64,000 nucleotides of DNA, from assembly GCA_033762815.1 (NCBI GenBank), contig JANRLF010000010.1:62001-126000 (forward strand), written 5' to 3'. Of the stretch, positions 38,246-46,813 are shown in pieces; position 1 is the stretch's first letter; the number at the start of each line of letters is the position of its first letter. The notes under the pieces are model-generated. The model saw only the letters and a list, made by a program, of their open reading frames with translations, was not told the origin of the DNA and made no database searches. The position numbers and the translations under genes are program-made. The DNA comes from JANRLF01 sp033762815. Its GTDB lineage: Bacteria; Bacteroidota; Bacteroidia; Chitinophagales; CAIOSU01.

Positions 38246-39352
38246 TTAAGGTTGGTAGCCGTCCGTAAGGGTTTTCATGAAGGCCACAATATCCTGAACT
38301 TCCTGCTCGGTAAGTTTAAGGTCGCCCAATTCTTCTTGGTTCACATTTTCTGCTACTTCAGGTTCACCAAATTTGCCATGGTCGCGCTCATTGTAGAACC
38401 TTACTACTTCTTCTAGGGTATTAAATATACCGTTGTGCAAGTAAGGAGGGGTAACAGCCACATTCCTTAAAGTAGGCACCCTGAACTTACCATTCTCGCT
38501 ATCCTTTTTAACAAATGCACCTAAACCCAAATCCTTTTGGTAAGTAGGTGTTTTCTTTAGCAACTCTTTGTTTACAGGAGTTCCAATGTTATCATAAGAG
38601 AAATCGGTAAACAATACCTTGCCGGTAGCGGGGTCAGGCTCTGTTGGGTGGCAAGCAGCACAGTTGCCTTTTTTTACATCCACAAACAACTCTAAGCCAC
38701 GTTTTTCTTGAGCAGTCAACTTTGCTTTCCCCTTCAAATAGTGGTCATACTTACTGCTAAAGGGGTTCACCTCAGGGCTTCTCTCATAAGCAGAAATGCA
38801 CTCGGTAATATGGGAAAAAGCACTATCGACATTATCAAAGGCATTAGGGCCATAAATTTCAAGCATCAGGTTGCTATAGGATGCCTTCTTTACCACTCCC
38901 ACTACTCTTGCCTTGTCTTTATTATTCATCTCATTGCTGGCCATCATGGGCATAGCAGCTTGTTCTGCCAAGGTATTGGCATGGCCGTCCCAAAATAAAC
39001 CACCTATATAAAGTTCCTCTTTCTCGTCCCAATGCAAAGGAGGCACAAAGGCGGAATAGGCAACAGTAGGAGAATTTCTAGTACCAAACATGCCGCTAAC
39101 AGCCCCTTCTGACACCACAGCCATGGTGGGGTCAGCAAAGCCTTGTGACGGGTGGTGGCAGCTAGCGCAAGAAATACCGATAGGGTCGGACATGCTCATG
39201 TCAAAAAACATTTGCCTGCCCAACTTTTGCTTAGCGGCCAACAGGGCCTTACCTTTTAGTGGAACAAATGCTTTTTCGCCAGCAGACCATTGTACCAAAA
39301 TACCGATAGTGGCTGCCGATAGAATCAAAATGAAAATATGGCGGACTTTCAC
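38246..39352 (-). CDS. Di-heme cytochrome c peroxidase (MauG/CcpA family)
   Basis: The 368-residue protein starts at GTG with a signal anchor (VRHIFILILSAATIGILVQW). Two heme motifs are seen: CASCHHP and CAACHPT, typical of bacterial cytochrome c peroxidases and MauG. RVPTLRNVAVTPPYLHNG is a hallmark of the family near the C-terminus. The enzyme reduces hydrogen peroxide to water in the periplasm using electrons from a small cytochrome. A second, longer homolog lies at 44139-45269. A -7 element (TATTTTTG) precedes it. It is divergent in function from the antibiotic-biosynthesis-monooxygenase gene but only 86 bases away. Confidence 0.93.
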   Translation of the reverse strand: MKVRHIFILILSAATIGILVQWSAGEKAFVPLKGKALLAAKQKLGRQMFFDMSMSDPIGISCASCHHPSQGFADPTMAVVSEGAVSGMFGTRNSPTVAYSAFVPPLHWDEKEELYIGGLFWDGHANTLAEQAAMPMMASNEMNNKDKARVVGVVKKASYSNLMLEIYGPNAFDNVDSAFSHITECISAYERSPEVNPFSSKYDHYLKGKAKLTAQEKRGLELFVDVKKGNCAACHPTEPDPATGKVLFTDFSYDNIGTPVNKELLKKTPTYQKDLGLGAFVKKDSENGKFRVPTLRNVAVTPPYLHNGIFNTLEEVVRFYNERDHGKFGEPEVAENVNQEELGDLKLTEQEVQDIVAFMKTLTDGYQP

Positions 39353-39373
39353 TTTATACTACTGATTAATGTG

Positions 39374-39381
39374 CAAAAATA
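39374..39381 (-). promoter_or_regulatory. -7 element for the cytochrome c peroxidase gene
   Basis: The minus strand reads TATTTTTG, an exact TAnnTTTG match, 21 bases before the GTG start at 39352. The upstream -33 region has TTTG at 39397-39400, only 15 bases away, shorter than usual. Confidence 0.5.
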
Positions 39382-39437
39382 CATCAAAATGGCTCGCAAA
39401 TCCAGCAATTGATAATACCATAATTAGGGTATTAAGT

Positions 39438-39725
39438 TCAATCTTGCTCCTGTAGCGTCCAGGCCTCAGGTTTGTCGCTAAACGCTACCTTGGCCTTGCT
39501 CCACACATCGCTGAATGTTTCGCTTTGGCGGTATGCCTCTAGGGATGCTTCGTCTTCCCAAGTACTGTATGTAAAGAAAATATTATTGCGGCCTTTATCT
39601 CTCAATAAGGTAAGGCTCAGGCATCCGGGGCTGGAGGAGATGAGCTCCTTCATTTCATTGAAGATGCCCAAAAAATCATCTACCCTATCTGGTTGAAAGG
39701 TCAATTTTACAATGCGTACAATCAT
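39438..39725 (-). CDS. Small antibiotic-biosynthesis-monooxygenase (ABM) domain protein
   Basis: The 95-residue protein fits a single ABM fold: MIVRIVKLTFQPDRVDDF, then SSPGCLSLTLLRDKGRNN, FFTYSTWEDEASLEAYR and SETFSDVWSKAKVAF. Such dimeric ferredoxin-like proteins act as quinol or polyketide monooxygenases, heme-degrading enzymes or simple stress proteins; the specific reaction is not clear. The ATG overlaps the stop of the SAM hydrolase gene (bases 39722-39725), so both are translated from one transcript. Confidence 0.85.
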   Translation of the reverse strand: MIVRIVKLTFQPDRVDDFLGIFNEMKELISSSPGCLSLTLLRDKGRNNIFFTYSTWEDEASLEAYRQSETFSDVWSKAKVAFSDKPEAWTLQEQD

Positions 39726-40498
39726 ACAAATTCTATTTGCACGGTATCACCTATGTGCAGGCCCAACAGGCCCGCGGCTTTACCTTTATTGATGGCTATT
39801 TCCAGGTAGCCGTTGGTGTTGAAGATACATAATTTTTCCCCTTCAGGAGCTTCATAATAATATCGGCTGATTTCAGTGATGCGCTCGCTGCGCTTAAAGA
39901 AAATAGCATAATTGCGCCCAGCGCGTTGCTGCTCAAAGAAATCGCGATGGATGTTCAGAACCGCATTCTGAAAAGCATCAATGTAAATCACGGAGCCTTT
40001 TAGCACATTGTTTTGCACCACGGGGGCCAAGTTGGCCAATTGGCGCACTTGGAATACAGGCCTACCCAGTTGCTGCAATTCCTTACCAGCCAACAAATGA
40101 CCTGCACTTTGCGCTATCAGTTGATTGAGGGAAGTAAAATCAGTATTCGTTTGTTTGTAAAGCTCTAGTTCATACACCAGTTCCGGCTCTTGATCGAATG
40201 CCATACTGAACAGTCCATTGTCCGGCCCAATGAAAAAATGCTCATTGTGCCGCACGGCTACCTGCTTTTGCGCGCTGCCTTCTAACTGGTTTACGCAGAT
40301 AATATGCAGGGTATTTTCAGGAAAAGCCTCGTAGGCATTGCGCAATACAAATGCAGCCTCGGAGATATTGAAAGGTTCCACTTGATGGCATATATCCACC
40401 AACTGGGCCATCGGTGCTGCCTTCAACAGATGCCCTTTCAGCACCCCAACATAAAAGTCGCGGTAACCGAAATCGGTAATCAGGCTTACAATGGGCAT
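39722..40498 (-). CDS. SAM hydroxide adenosyltransferase (SAM hydrolase, DUF62) family
   Basis: The 258-residue protein belongs to the SAM-hydrolase/fluorinase fold family. It begins MPIVSLITDFGYRDFYVGVL, with FFIGPDNGLFSMAF and VIYIDAFQNAVLNIHRDF blocks, which are standard. The members hydrolyse S-adenosylmethionine to adenosine and methionine; the halogenase variant needs extra residues I cannot confirm here. ATG 40498 is preferred over a TTG two codons upstream. The stop overlaps the ATG of the ABM protein. The cellular role is not known in detail. Confidence 0.88.
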   Translation of the reverse strand: MPIVSLITDFGYRDFYVGVLKGHLLKAAPMAQLVDICHQVEPFNISEAAFVLRNAYEAFPENTLHIICVNQLEGSAQKQVAVRHNEHFFIGPDNGLFSMAFDQEPELVYELELYKQTNTDFTSLNQLIAQSAGHLLAGKELQQLGRPVFQVRQLANLAPVVQNNVLKGSVIYIDAFQNAVLNIHRDFFEQQRAGRNYAIFFKRSERITEISRYYYEAPEGEKLCIFNTNGYLEIAINKGKAAGLLGLHIGDTVQIEFV

Positions 40499-40656
40499 GT
40501 ACAATGCGGTCTTTGACCGCCAAAATACTTGAATTTTTCAAGCCACTACTGCGTTTTCATTAACGTGTGCACACTTGGCGTATATTATTTTATACGTTTT
40601 GGCATTATTTTTTGAGATGGAAAACTGTAGTTTTACCTGATATATACCCATAGACA

Positions 40657-41643
40657 TTGAGCGAGATCATTATTAACCTTGAAGGTGTTAGTCCAGTTGC
40701 CTTCTATGGTGTGAACAACTCCAAACTGGCTTTGCTGAAAAGGGCTTTCCCAAAAATGAAAATCGTTTCCCGCGGCAACAAAATCAAGCTGGCAGGCAGC
40801 GAGGAAGATATTGAACTGATACAGGAGAAAATCAACCTGATGATGCGCCTGTTGGAAAGGGACAGCCACCTGAGCGATAAACAAGTCGAAGATTTATTAT
40901 CTGGCGAAGATGGGGCAGAACCGCCCGCATCGGAATACAGCAGTGATGTATTGGTACATGGCCGCAACGGGCTTCAGGTAAAGGCACGCACCGCTAACCA
41001 GAAGAAGATGGTAGAGGTATCGGAGAAGAATGATATCATGTTTGCCATAGGCCCAGCGGGTACGGGCAAAACCTATACTGCTGTAGCCTTGGCAGTTAGG
41101 GCACTGAAGAATAAGCTGGTGCGCAAAATCATCCTTACCCGCCCAGCTGTAGAAGCAGGAGAAAACCTAGGCTTCCTGCCCGGTGATTTAAAAGAGAAGA
41201 TTGACCCTTATCTGCGCCCCCTGTACGATGCCTTAGATGATATGATCCCCATCGAAAAGCTGAACTATTACATGGAGAACAGGGTAATCGAAGTAGCACC
41301 GCTGGCTTTTATGCGCGGCCGTACCTTGGACCATTCTTTCATTCTGCTCGATGAGGCGCAAAACGCTACCCATTCGCAACTGAAAATGTTCCTTACCCGT
41401 ATAGGGCCTTCCGCTAAGTGCATTATCACTGGCGACCTTACTCAAATTGACCTGCCACGCAATCAGGAATCGGGCTTGCGAAAGGCAGTGGATTTACTGA
41501 GCCCTATTGAAGGCATCGGCACAGTGTACCTCAATGAGGGCGACGTAATCCGCCACCGCTTGGTGAAACAAATCGTAATTGCCTACAACCGCGACGCCGA
41601 ACAAAACCCACCCGTAGAAAGGGGCGGCGGCAAAAGGTGGTAA
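40657..41643 (+). CDS. PhoH-family ATPase
   Basis: The 328-residue protein has an N-terminal KH-like region (about 1-75, starting MSEIIINLEGVSPVAFYGVN) and a P-loop ATPase domain. The Walker A motif is GPAGTGKT (residues 132-139), and Walker B is FILLDEAQN. GDLTQIDLPRNQESGL and RHRLVKQIV complete the family pattern. PhoH proteins are ATPases linked to RNA metabolism and phosphate stress; the target is not known. The start is TTG at 40657, which fits the family's N-terminus. Upstream are two palindromes (see findings). Convergent with katG, with a hairpin between. Confidence 0.9.
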   Translation: MSEIIINLEGVSPVAFYGVNNSKLALLKRAFPKMKIVSRGNKIKLAGSEEDIELIQEKINLMMRLLERDSHLSDKQVEDLLSGEDGAEPPASEYSSDVLVHGRNGLQVKARTANQKKMVEVSEKNDIMFAIGPAGTGKTYTAVALAVRALKNKLVRKIILTRPAVEAGENLGFLPGDLKEKIDPYLRPLYDALDDMIPIEKLNYYMENRVIEVAPLAFMRGRTLDHSFILLDEAQNATHSQLKMFLTRIGPSAKCIITGDLTQIDLPRNQESGLRKAVDLLSPIEGIGTVYLNEGDVIRHRLVKQIVIAYNRDAEQNPPVERGGGKRW

Positions 41644-41650
41644 AAATAGA

Positions 41651-41674
41651 AAGCCGGCTTTTCAGGGCCGGCTT
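41651..41674. terminator. Hairpin between phoH and katG
   Basis: AAGCCGGC (41651-41658) and GCCGGCTT (41667-41674) pair perfectly with an 8-base loop. It lies between two converging genes (stops at 41643 and 41696). There is no clean U run, so termination is likely but not certain. Confidence 0.55.
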
Positions 41675-41695
41675 CCGTGTAGATAAATGCTATGA

Positions 41696-43999
41696 TTATT
41701 GCAGGTCGAAGCGGTCAAGGTTCATCACCTTCGTCCATGCGGCCACAAAGTCATTTATAAACTTCTGCTGGTTATCGAACGAGGCATAAAACTCTGAAAG
41801 CGCCCGCAATTCAGAATTAGAACCGAAAATCAAATCGGCTCTGGTTGCAGTAAACTTCACTGCGCCAGTTTTACGGTCAACGCCCTCATACACTGTTGCA
41901 TTGGAAGAAGAGACCCTCCATTTCAAGCTCATGTCCAACAGGTTCACAAAGAAATCATTGCTCAAGGTGCCAGGCCTATTGGTCAAGATACCCAGCTTAG
42001 AATTGTCATAGTTGGCATCCAGGGAGCGCATACCGCCTACCAGTACGGTCATTTCAGGGGCCGTAAGGGTCAATAGCTGGGCTTTGTCAACCAACAACTC
42101 TTCTGTAGAATAAGCATATTGGGCCTTCTGATAATTCCTGAATCCATCGGCAATGGGCTCCAGAACGGACATTGAGGCAATATCGGTTTGCTCTTGTAGA
42201 GCGTCCATTCTGCCTGGGGAAAAGGGCACTTCAATTTTATGGCCTGCTTTCTTGGCCGCTTCTTCAATACCTACATTACCCGCCAATACTATCAAATCTG
42301 CCATGGAAACCCTTTTCTCTTTATTCTTGGTATTGAATGCACTTTGTATCTTGCCTAGGGCAGCTAACACTTTGTCCAGTTGCTTGGGGTTGTTCACTTC
42401 CCAGGTGCGCATGGGGGCCAATTGAATGCGGGCGCCATTAGCCCCTCCTTTTTTATCAGACCCACGGAAAGTACTGGCGCTGGCCCAGGCCGTTTCCACC
42501 ATTTCCTGAATGCTTAAGCCCGAGCTGAGTATTTGTGCTTTCAAACCAATAATGTCCTTGGCATCGATCAATGGATGGTTTAAGGCTGGTATAGGGTCTT
42601 GCCAAATAAACGACTCCTTTGGCACTTCAGGGCCTAAATACAATGTTTTGGGTCCCATATCGCGGTGGGTCAGTTTAAACCAAGCTTTTGCAAAAGCTGC
42701 TTCGAATTCATCAGGACGCTCCAAGAAACGTTTGGATATTTTGGCATACTCCGGATCGAATCGCAGGGATAAATCCGTTGTCAGCATGGTAGGCTTTAGT
42801 TTCTTGGTGGTATCGAATGGGTCGGGTATCACCGCCATCGCATCTTTTGCCACCCATTGATTGGCGCCACCGGGGCTTTTGGTCAATTCCCATTCATTGC
42901 CAAAAAGTGTTTTGAAATAACCATGGCTCCACTTGACAGGCGTTTTGGTCCAGATTACTTCCAAACCTGAAGTGATGGCATCTGTTCCGACGCCCGATTG
43001 GTAATTACTGGTCCAACCAAAACCCATTTCCTCAATGGCAGCCCCCTCAGGCTCTGGCCCTAAATGGCTGCCCGGGGCAGCACCGTGGGTTTTGCCCAGG
43101 GTATGCCCTCCAGCAATCAATGCCACGGTTTCCTCGTCATTCATACCCATGCGGCCAAAGGTCTCCCGGATATCCTTTGCAGCGGCTACAGGGTCAGGAT
43201 TGCCATTAGGCCCCTCGGGGTTCACGTATATCAAGCCCATTTGCACCGCGGCCAATGGCTTTTCCAATTCGCGGTTGCCAGTATAGCGTTCATCGGCCAG
43301 CCATTTGCTTTCTTTCCCCCAGTACACATTGCTGGCCGGCTCCCAAACATCTTCCCGCCCGCCGGCAAAACCAATGGTCTTGAAACCCATTGACTCCAGT
43401 GCTACGTTCCCGGTAAGAATCATCAAATCGGCCCAAGATATCTTGTTGCCATATTTCTGTTTGATGGGCCACAACAACCTTCGTGCTTTATCCAGGTTGG
43501 CATTGTCAGGCCAGCTATTGAGGGGCGCAAAACGTTGCTGTCCTTCCCTTGAGCCTCCTCTGCCATCACCCGTGCGGTAGGTGCCTGCGCTGTGCCAGGC
43601 CATACGGATGAACAGCCCGCCATAATGCCCCCAGTCTGCCGGCCACCAATCTTGCGATTGGGTCATCAAATCGGTCAAGTCTTTCTTGAGTGCATTGTAA
43701 TCAAGGCTTGAGAATGCATCTCGATAATTGAAATTAGTATCCAAGGGACTGCTCAAATTAGAGTTCATCCGCAGTACGCTTAAGTCCAGTTGGTTAGGCC
43801 ACCAGGTATGGCTGCCTTTACTGGAAGGCGAAGTGGTCTTCGGGTACTCATCCTTGGTGGAATCGACCTGAGCTTGGATGGCCTTATCGTATCCAAAAGG
43901 ACAACCGCCTTTTGAATCGTCACTGGCATAGAACATATCATGTTGGGCATTTATACCCAATGATATAAGGAGCATTGAGAAAATAGATAGGGGTTTCAT
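41696..43999 (-). CDS. katG: Exported catalase-peroxidase
   Basis: The 767-residue protein is a class I catalase-peroxidase. The N-terminal heme domain has the active-site block RMAWHSAGTYRTGDGRGG (distal Arg, Trp, His) and the proximal GGHTLGKTHG region; GLIYVNPEGPNG holds the Tyr of the Met-Tyr-Trp adduct. The C-terminal domain ends with FVAAWTKVMNLDRFDL. Unlike the usual cytoplasmic KatG, it starts with a signal peptide (MKPLSIFSMLLISLGINAQ), so it should act in the periplasm, like the KatP group. ATG 43999 is chosen on that basis. It is near two di-heme cytochrome peroxidases, so peroxide defence outside the cytoplasm is the theme. Confidence 0.95.
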   Translation of the reverse strand: MKPLSIFSMLLISLGINAQHDMFYASDDSKGGCPFGYDKAIQAQVDSTKDEYPKTTSPSSKGSHTWWPNQLDLSVLRMNSNLSSPLDTNFNYRDAFSSLDYNALKKDLTDLMTQSQDWWPADWGHYGGLFIRMAWHSAGTYRTGDGRGGSREGQQRFAPLNSWPDNANLDKARRLLWPIKQKYGNKISWADLMILTGNVALESMGFKTIGFAGGREDVWEPASNVYWGKESKWLADERYTGNRELEKPLAAVQMGLIYVNPEGPNGNPDPVAAAKDIRETFGRMGMNDEETVALIAGGHTLGKTHGAAPGSHLGPEPEGAAIEEMGFGWTSNYQSGVGTDAITSGLEVIWTKTPVKWSHGYFKTLFGNEWELTKSPGGANQWVAKDAMAVIPDPFDTTKKLKPTMLTTDLSLRFDPEYAKISKRFLERPDEFEAAFAKAWFKLTHRDMGPKTLYLGPEVPKESFIWQDPIPALNHPLIDAKDIIGLKAQILSSGLSIQEMVETAWASASTFRGSDKKGGANGARIQLAPMRTWEVNNPKQLDKVLAALGKIQSAFNTKNKEKRVSMADLIVLAGNVGIEEAAKKAGHKIEVPFSPGRMDALQEQTDIASMSVLEPIADGFRNYQKAQYAYSTEELLVDKAQLLTLTAPEMTVLVGGMRSLDANYDNSKLGILTNRPGTLSNDFFVNLLDMSLKWRVSSSNATVYEGVDRKTGAVKFTATRADLIFGSNSELRALSEFYASFDNQQKFINDFVAAWTKVMNLDRFDLQ

Positions 44000-44012
44000 A
44001 ATTTGTATTATT

Positions 44013-44134
44013 GGTGATAGCAGATTTATAGTAAAGTAATAGCAAACTTTTCTATCAATCAAATCGATATTTTCAATAACACGATAAATAAAATCTATCG
44101 AAAAGACTATCTAGCGTTTAAGGTGATAGCAGAT
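44013..44134. repeat. Pair of 13-bp direct repeats upstream of katG
   Basis: GGTGATAGCAGAT occurs at 44013-44025 and again at 44122-44134. The first copy is 14 bases above the katG start, the second just below the stop of the cytochrome peroxidase gene. Between them is an inverted repeat CGATA-N9-TATCG. These may be regulatory sites for katG. Confidence 0.45.
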
Positions 44135-44138
44135 ACCC

Positions 44139-45269
44139 TTACTCAAAAGGATTCGAGTAATCAGGATTGTTGATAAGGCTATAATCGGTAAGGCTTTTTA
44201 GAAATTCTACCACCTTAAACTTTTCATCTTGCGTTAAGCGGACACCGCCTTGGGAAGCGAATTCCATGGAAACATCAGTAAAGGGTGTGGCATGCACACT
44301 ATCGCTGTAAAAATCAACTACCTGCTCCAAAGTCTGGAAACGGCCATCGTGCATATAAGGAGCTGTAAGGGCAACATTGCGCAAAGAGGGCACTTTAAAC
44401 TTGCCAAAATCATTGGCCACATTAGTGATGCCTCCCCTGCCCACGTCGCTGAAATCGGCGGTAGTCTGTGCATTCTGCAGCCCATTGTTACGGAACTGCT
44501 TGGTGATGCTATTATCTAAAAACAACCGGTTGCCGTCGCCATCGCCGTGGCAATGGATACAATCGCCACCTTGTATCATGTCCAAATATATTTCGAATCC
44601 ATCACGGGCATCTTGGGTCATTTGTTGCCCCCCCGCACGAGTCTTGTCAAAATCTGAATCGGCAGAAATTATGGTTTTCAGGAACTGGGCTATTGCCTTT
44701 GCGGTCAATTCGGGGGTAATTTGTTCTTTTTCCTTACCGAATGCCTCATAGAACAACTTTGGATACCGTTCGCTGCGCTGAAGCTTTACAATTACATCGC
44801 CCCACTTGCTGTCCATTTCTATGGGATTAACTACAGGTTCCAAAATTTGCTCTTCCAAAGTGCGGGAGCGCCCGTCCCAAAAGAAACTGGAATTGTACAC
44901 CAAGTTGAACAAGGGCATACTGTTACGTACCCCTAATTGCCCTCTTACACCCGTGCTGAACCTGTCGGTACTTGCAAAGGCATTGGCTTGCTTGTGACAG
45001 GAGCCACAGGAAATGGTACTGTCCGTGGAAAGAATTGGGTCATAAAACAACATCCTGCCCAATAAAATACCTTCTTTGGTTTGAGGATTATCCGCATTCT
45101 CCGGTATGGGTGGGAAATTGGGAGGGGCTATTAAAGGCTGCGGGGTGGGATTATATACCCAGCCCTGGTTGTTGACGATAGGTTCATCGCCATTATTGAA
45201 CAAAGGATCTTTTGTGCAGGAACTGATAACCGCCAACAACAGCAACACTGCAAATACCCTCAACCGCAT
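44139..45269 (-). CDS. Di-heme cytochrome c peroxidase lipoprotein
   Basis: The 376-residue protein begins with a lipoprotein leader (MRLRVFAVLLLLAVISSC, Cys18), so ATG 45269 is chosen. Two heme motifs are CGSCHKQ and CIHCHGD, and the C-terminal KVPSLRNVALTAPYMHDG is family-typical. It reduces peroxide at a membrane surface in the periplasm. It lies 140 bases upstream of katG on the same strand, so both may be co-regulated. The homolog at 38246-39352 has a shorter N-terminus and no lipobox. Confidence 0.93.
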   Translation of the reverse strand: MRLRVFAVLLLLAVISSCTKDPLFNNGDEPIVNNQGWVYNPTPQPLIAPPNFPPIPENADNPQTKEGILLGRMLFYDPILSTDSTISCGSCHKQANAFASTDRFSTGVRGQLGVRNSMPLFNLVYNSSFFWDGRSRTLEEQILEPVVNPIEMDSKWGDVIVKLQRSERYPKLFYEAFGKEKEQITPELTAKAIAQFLKTIISADSDFDKTRAGGQQMTQDARDGFEIYLDMIQGGDCIHCHGDGDGNRLFLDNSITKQFRNNGLQNAQTTADFSDVGRGGITNVANDFGKFKVPSLRNVALTAPYMHDGRFQTLEQVVDFYSDSVHATPFTDVSMEFASQGGVRLTQDEKFKVVEFLKSLTDYSLINNPDYSNPFE

Positions 45270-45393
45270 ACTGTGCAAAATACTAATGGTAAAAGTTTGA
45301 GACAAGTTAGCTAATACCCTACTTGTTTGCAAGGTATAATTGTCAAAATTAGTTCAAGAAGTAGCATTCTTCTTTGTCTATCTACTCTTTAGG

Positions 45394-45750
45394 CTACCCT
45401 TCTACCCATTGCTGGGCAAGCTGTCTTTCTTCGGGCCCAAACAGCTTCACTTCTGCAGTGAAATAAGCCTTAGCGACCTTTTCAGCGGTTGAAAGCTTTT
45501 CCTTGTCGCCTACAAATGCAATTTTCACAAAGCTATCTCGGTGACTCAGGTCGAACTTTACTTCTTTGGCAAATGCTCCCAATGTCATGCTATCATACCC
45601 CTCTAGCAAAAAGAGCACTCTTATCTTTTCATACCGCCTTATCAACTCCTTAAAGATGGGCAACGCCACATCGTAATCATCTTTGGTAAGTTTGCCATAC
45701 ATGGCAATTGCAATAGTATCATCCCTTCCTGTTTCGTTGAAACTGACCAT
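45394..45750 (-). CDS. SpoIIAA-like (STAS-type) small protein
   Basis: The 118-residue protein has a SpoIIAA-like fold: IAIAMYGKLTKDDYDVALPI, VLFLLEGYDSMTLGAF and VKIAFVGDKEKLSTAEKVAK. Proteins of this family bind lipids or partner proteins in bacteria but do not have anti-sigma function when alone; the role is unknown. It starts at ATG 45750 and is a single-gene unit between the peroxidase gene and a DUF4197 gene. Confidence 0.75.
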   Translation of the reverse strand: MVSFNETGRDDTIAIAMYGKLTKDDYDVALPIFKELIRRYEKIRVLFLLEGYDSMTLGAFAKEVKFDLSHRDSFVKIAFVGDKEKLSTAEKVAKAYFTAEVKLFGPEERQLAQQWVEG

Positions 45751-45794
45751 AGCAAAGTTTTTGTGTGTTTAGGGCACACAAAACATGCCAAAGC

Positions 45795-46532
45795 CTACCT
45801 GCCAAACACGGTACGCAATATGTCTGTAACCCTTGCTGCAGGGTCTTTCCTGATTTTTTCTTCTTCTTTTCCAATCATTAAAAACAGGCCGTCCAGTGCT
45901 TTTTGGGTAGTATAATCTTCCAAATTAGGATTAACCTTTTTTACGAATGGCAACTTATTGTAACTGCTGGCCACCTTGTTCCAATACTTAGTTACCTGAA
46001 CCTTGGCCAAAGCCGATTTAACGATGGGCTTGTATTTGGCCTTTAGCTGCTCTTGGGTTTTGCTTTTCAAATACATGGTGGCTTCATTGCTGGAGCCTTT
46101 TAAGATGGTCATTCCATCAGTAATAGTCATTTGCTTTACAGCATCCACAAATATGGGTGCGGCACTTTTAGCGGCTTCTTCAGCGGCGCGGTTAAGCGAT
46201 TTCACAAAATCGTCCACATACTTTTGCCCACCAGGAACCTTGGCGGCCACATCCATTACTGGTTTTACCTCGGCAGGGTACGGAATTTTTATCAAGACGT
46301 TCCTAAAATAGCCATCTGTTTTCGACACATTACCTGCGGCGGTTTTGGTTGCGATATTCAGCGCTTCTTTAAGGCCATCTACTACTTTATCGCCGCTAAT
46401 GTTGCTGGTATTGCTGGAGGTATTAGTGGTGGTAGTCCCGGTGGAGCCAGTTCCTGTAGGTACTTTCTGTGCAAACAATGGCAAGGATGCAGCGATAAGA
46501 CCACAGAAGAAGAAAAGTCGAAATGCTTTCAT
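45795..46532 (-). CDS. DUF4197 exported protein
   Basis: The 245-residue protein has a signal peptide (MKAFRLFFFCGLIAASLPLFAQ), a Thr/Gly/Ser linker (about 23-45) and a DUF4197 domain: VDGLKEALNIATKTA, IPYPAEVKPVMDVAAKVPG and SLNRAAEEAAKSAAPIFVD are typical. DUF4197 is common in Bacteroidota and Proteobacteria, and is all-helical, but no function is known. A TATCTTTG -7 element lies 16 bases above the ATG. Confidence 0.85.
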   Translation of the reverse strand: MKAFRLFFFCGLIAASLPLFAQKVPTGTGSTGTTTTNTSSNTSNISGDKVVDGLKEALNIATKTAAGNVSKTDGYFRNVLIKIPYPAEVKPVMDVAAKVPGGQKYVDDFVKSLNRAAEEAAKSAAPIFVDAVKQMTITDGMTILKGSSNEATMYLKSKTQEQLKAKYKPIVKSALAKVQVTKYWNKVASSYNKLPFVKKVNPNLEDYTTQKALDGLFLMIGKEEEKIRKDPAARVTDILRTVFGR

Positions 46533-46547
46533 AACAATTTATTTTTC

Positions 46548-46555
46548 CAAAGATA
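46548..46555 (-). promoter_or_regulatory. -7 element for the DUF4197 gene
   Basis: The minus strand reads TATCTTTG, an exact TAnnTTTG match, 16 bases before the ATG at 46532. No TTTG -33 is seen at the usual distance. Confidence 0.5.
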
Positions 46556-46683
46556 GGCAAATCGGATACCAGTAGAATATCGTTCTTCTTAATTAAGCTA
46601 AGCAATTGTAAATCAATACACTTCAACAGATTAGACAATCCATAACACTGTCCTAATTTATGCTAAGGTGTTTGCTATACTAG

Positions 46684-46709
46684 CCATATTTTGCTTTAAA
46701 GCGATATGG
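46684..46709. repeat. Nested inverted repeat
   Basis: CCATAT and ATATGG flank the palindrome GCTTTAAAGC, giving a 26-base nested inverted repeat. It is in a 281-base gap between the DUF4197 and recQ genes. It may be part of a terminator or an operator; there is no T run. Confidence 0.35.
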
Positions 46710-46813
46710 AAGAAAGATAAAGTGCAATAGAGGGAATGCAGCTACTATTCTTCAATTCATTGTTGAATCTATATGTGATAAAGCAATGGCTATCTTTATC
46801 TTATAATAAGGAA

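Noticed and set aside
39722..40498. Halogenase (fluorinase or chlorinase) activity
   Set aside because: The family fold is shared, but the added residues needed for halide use cannot be confirmed from sequence; SAM hydrolase is the safer call.
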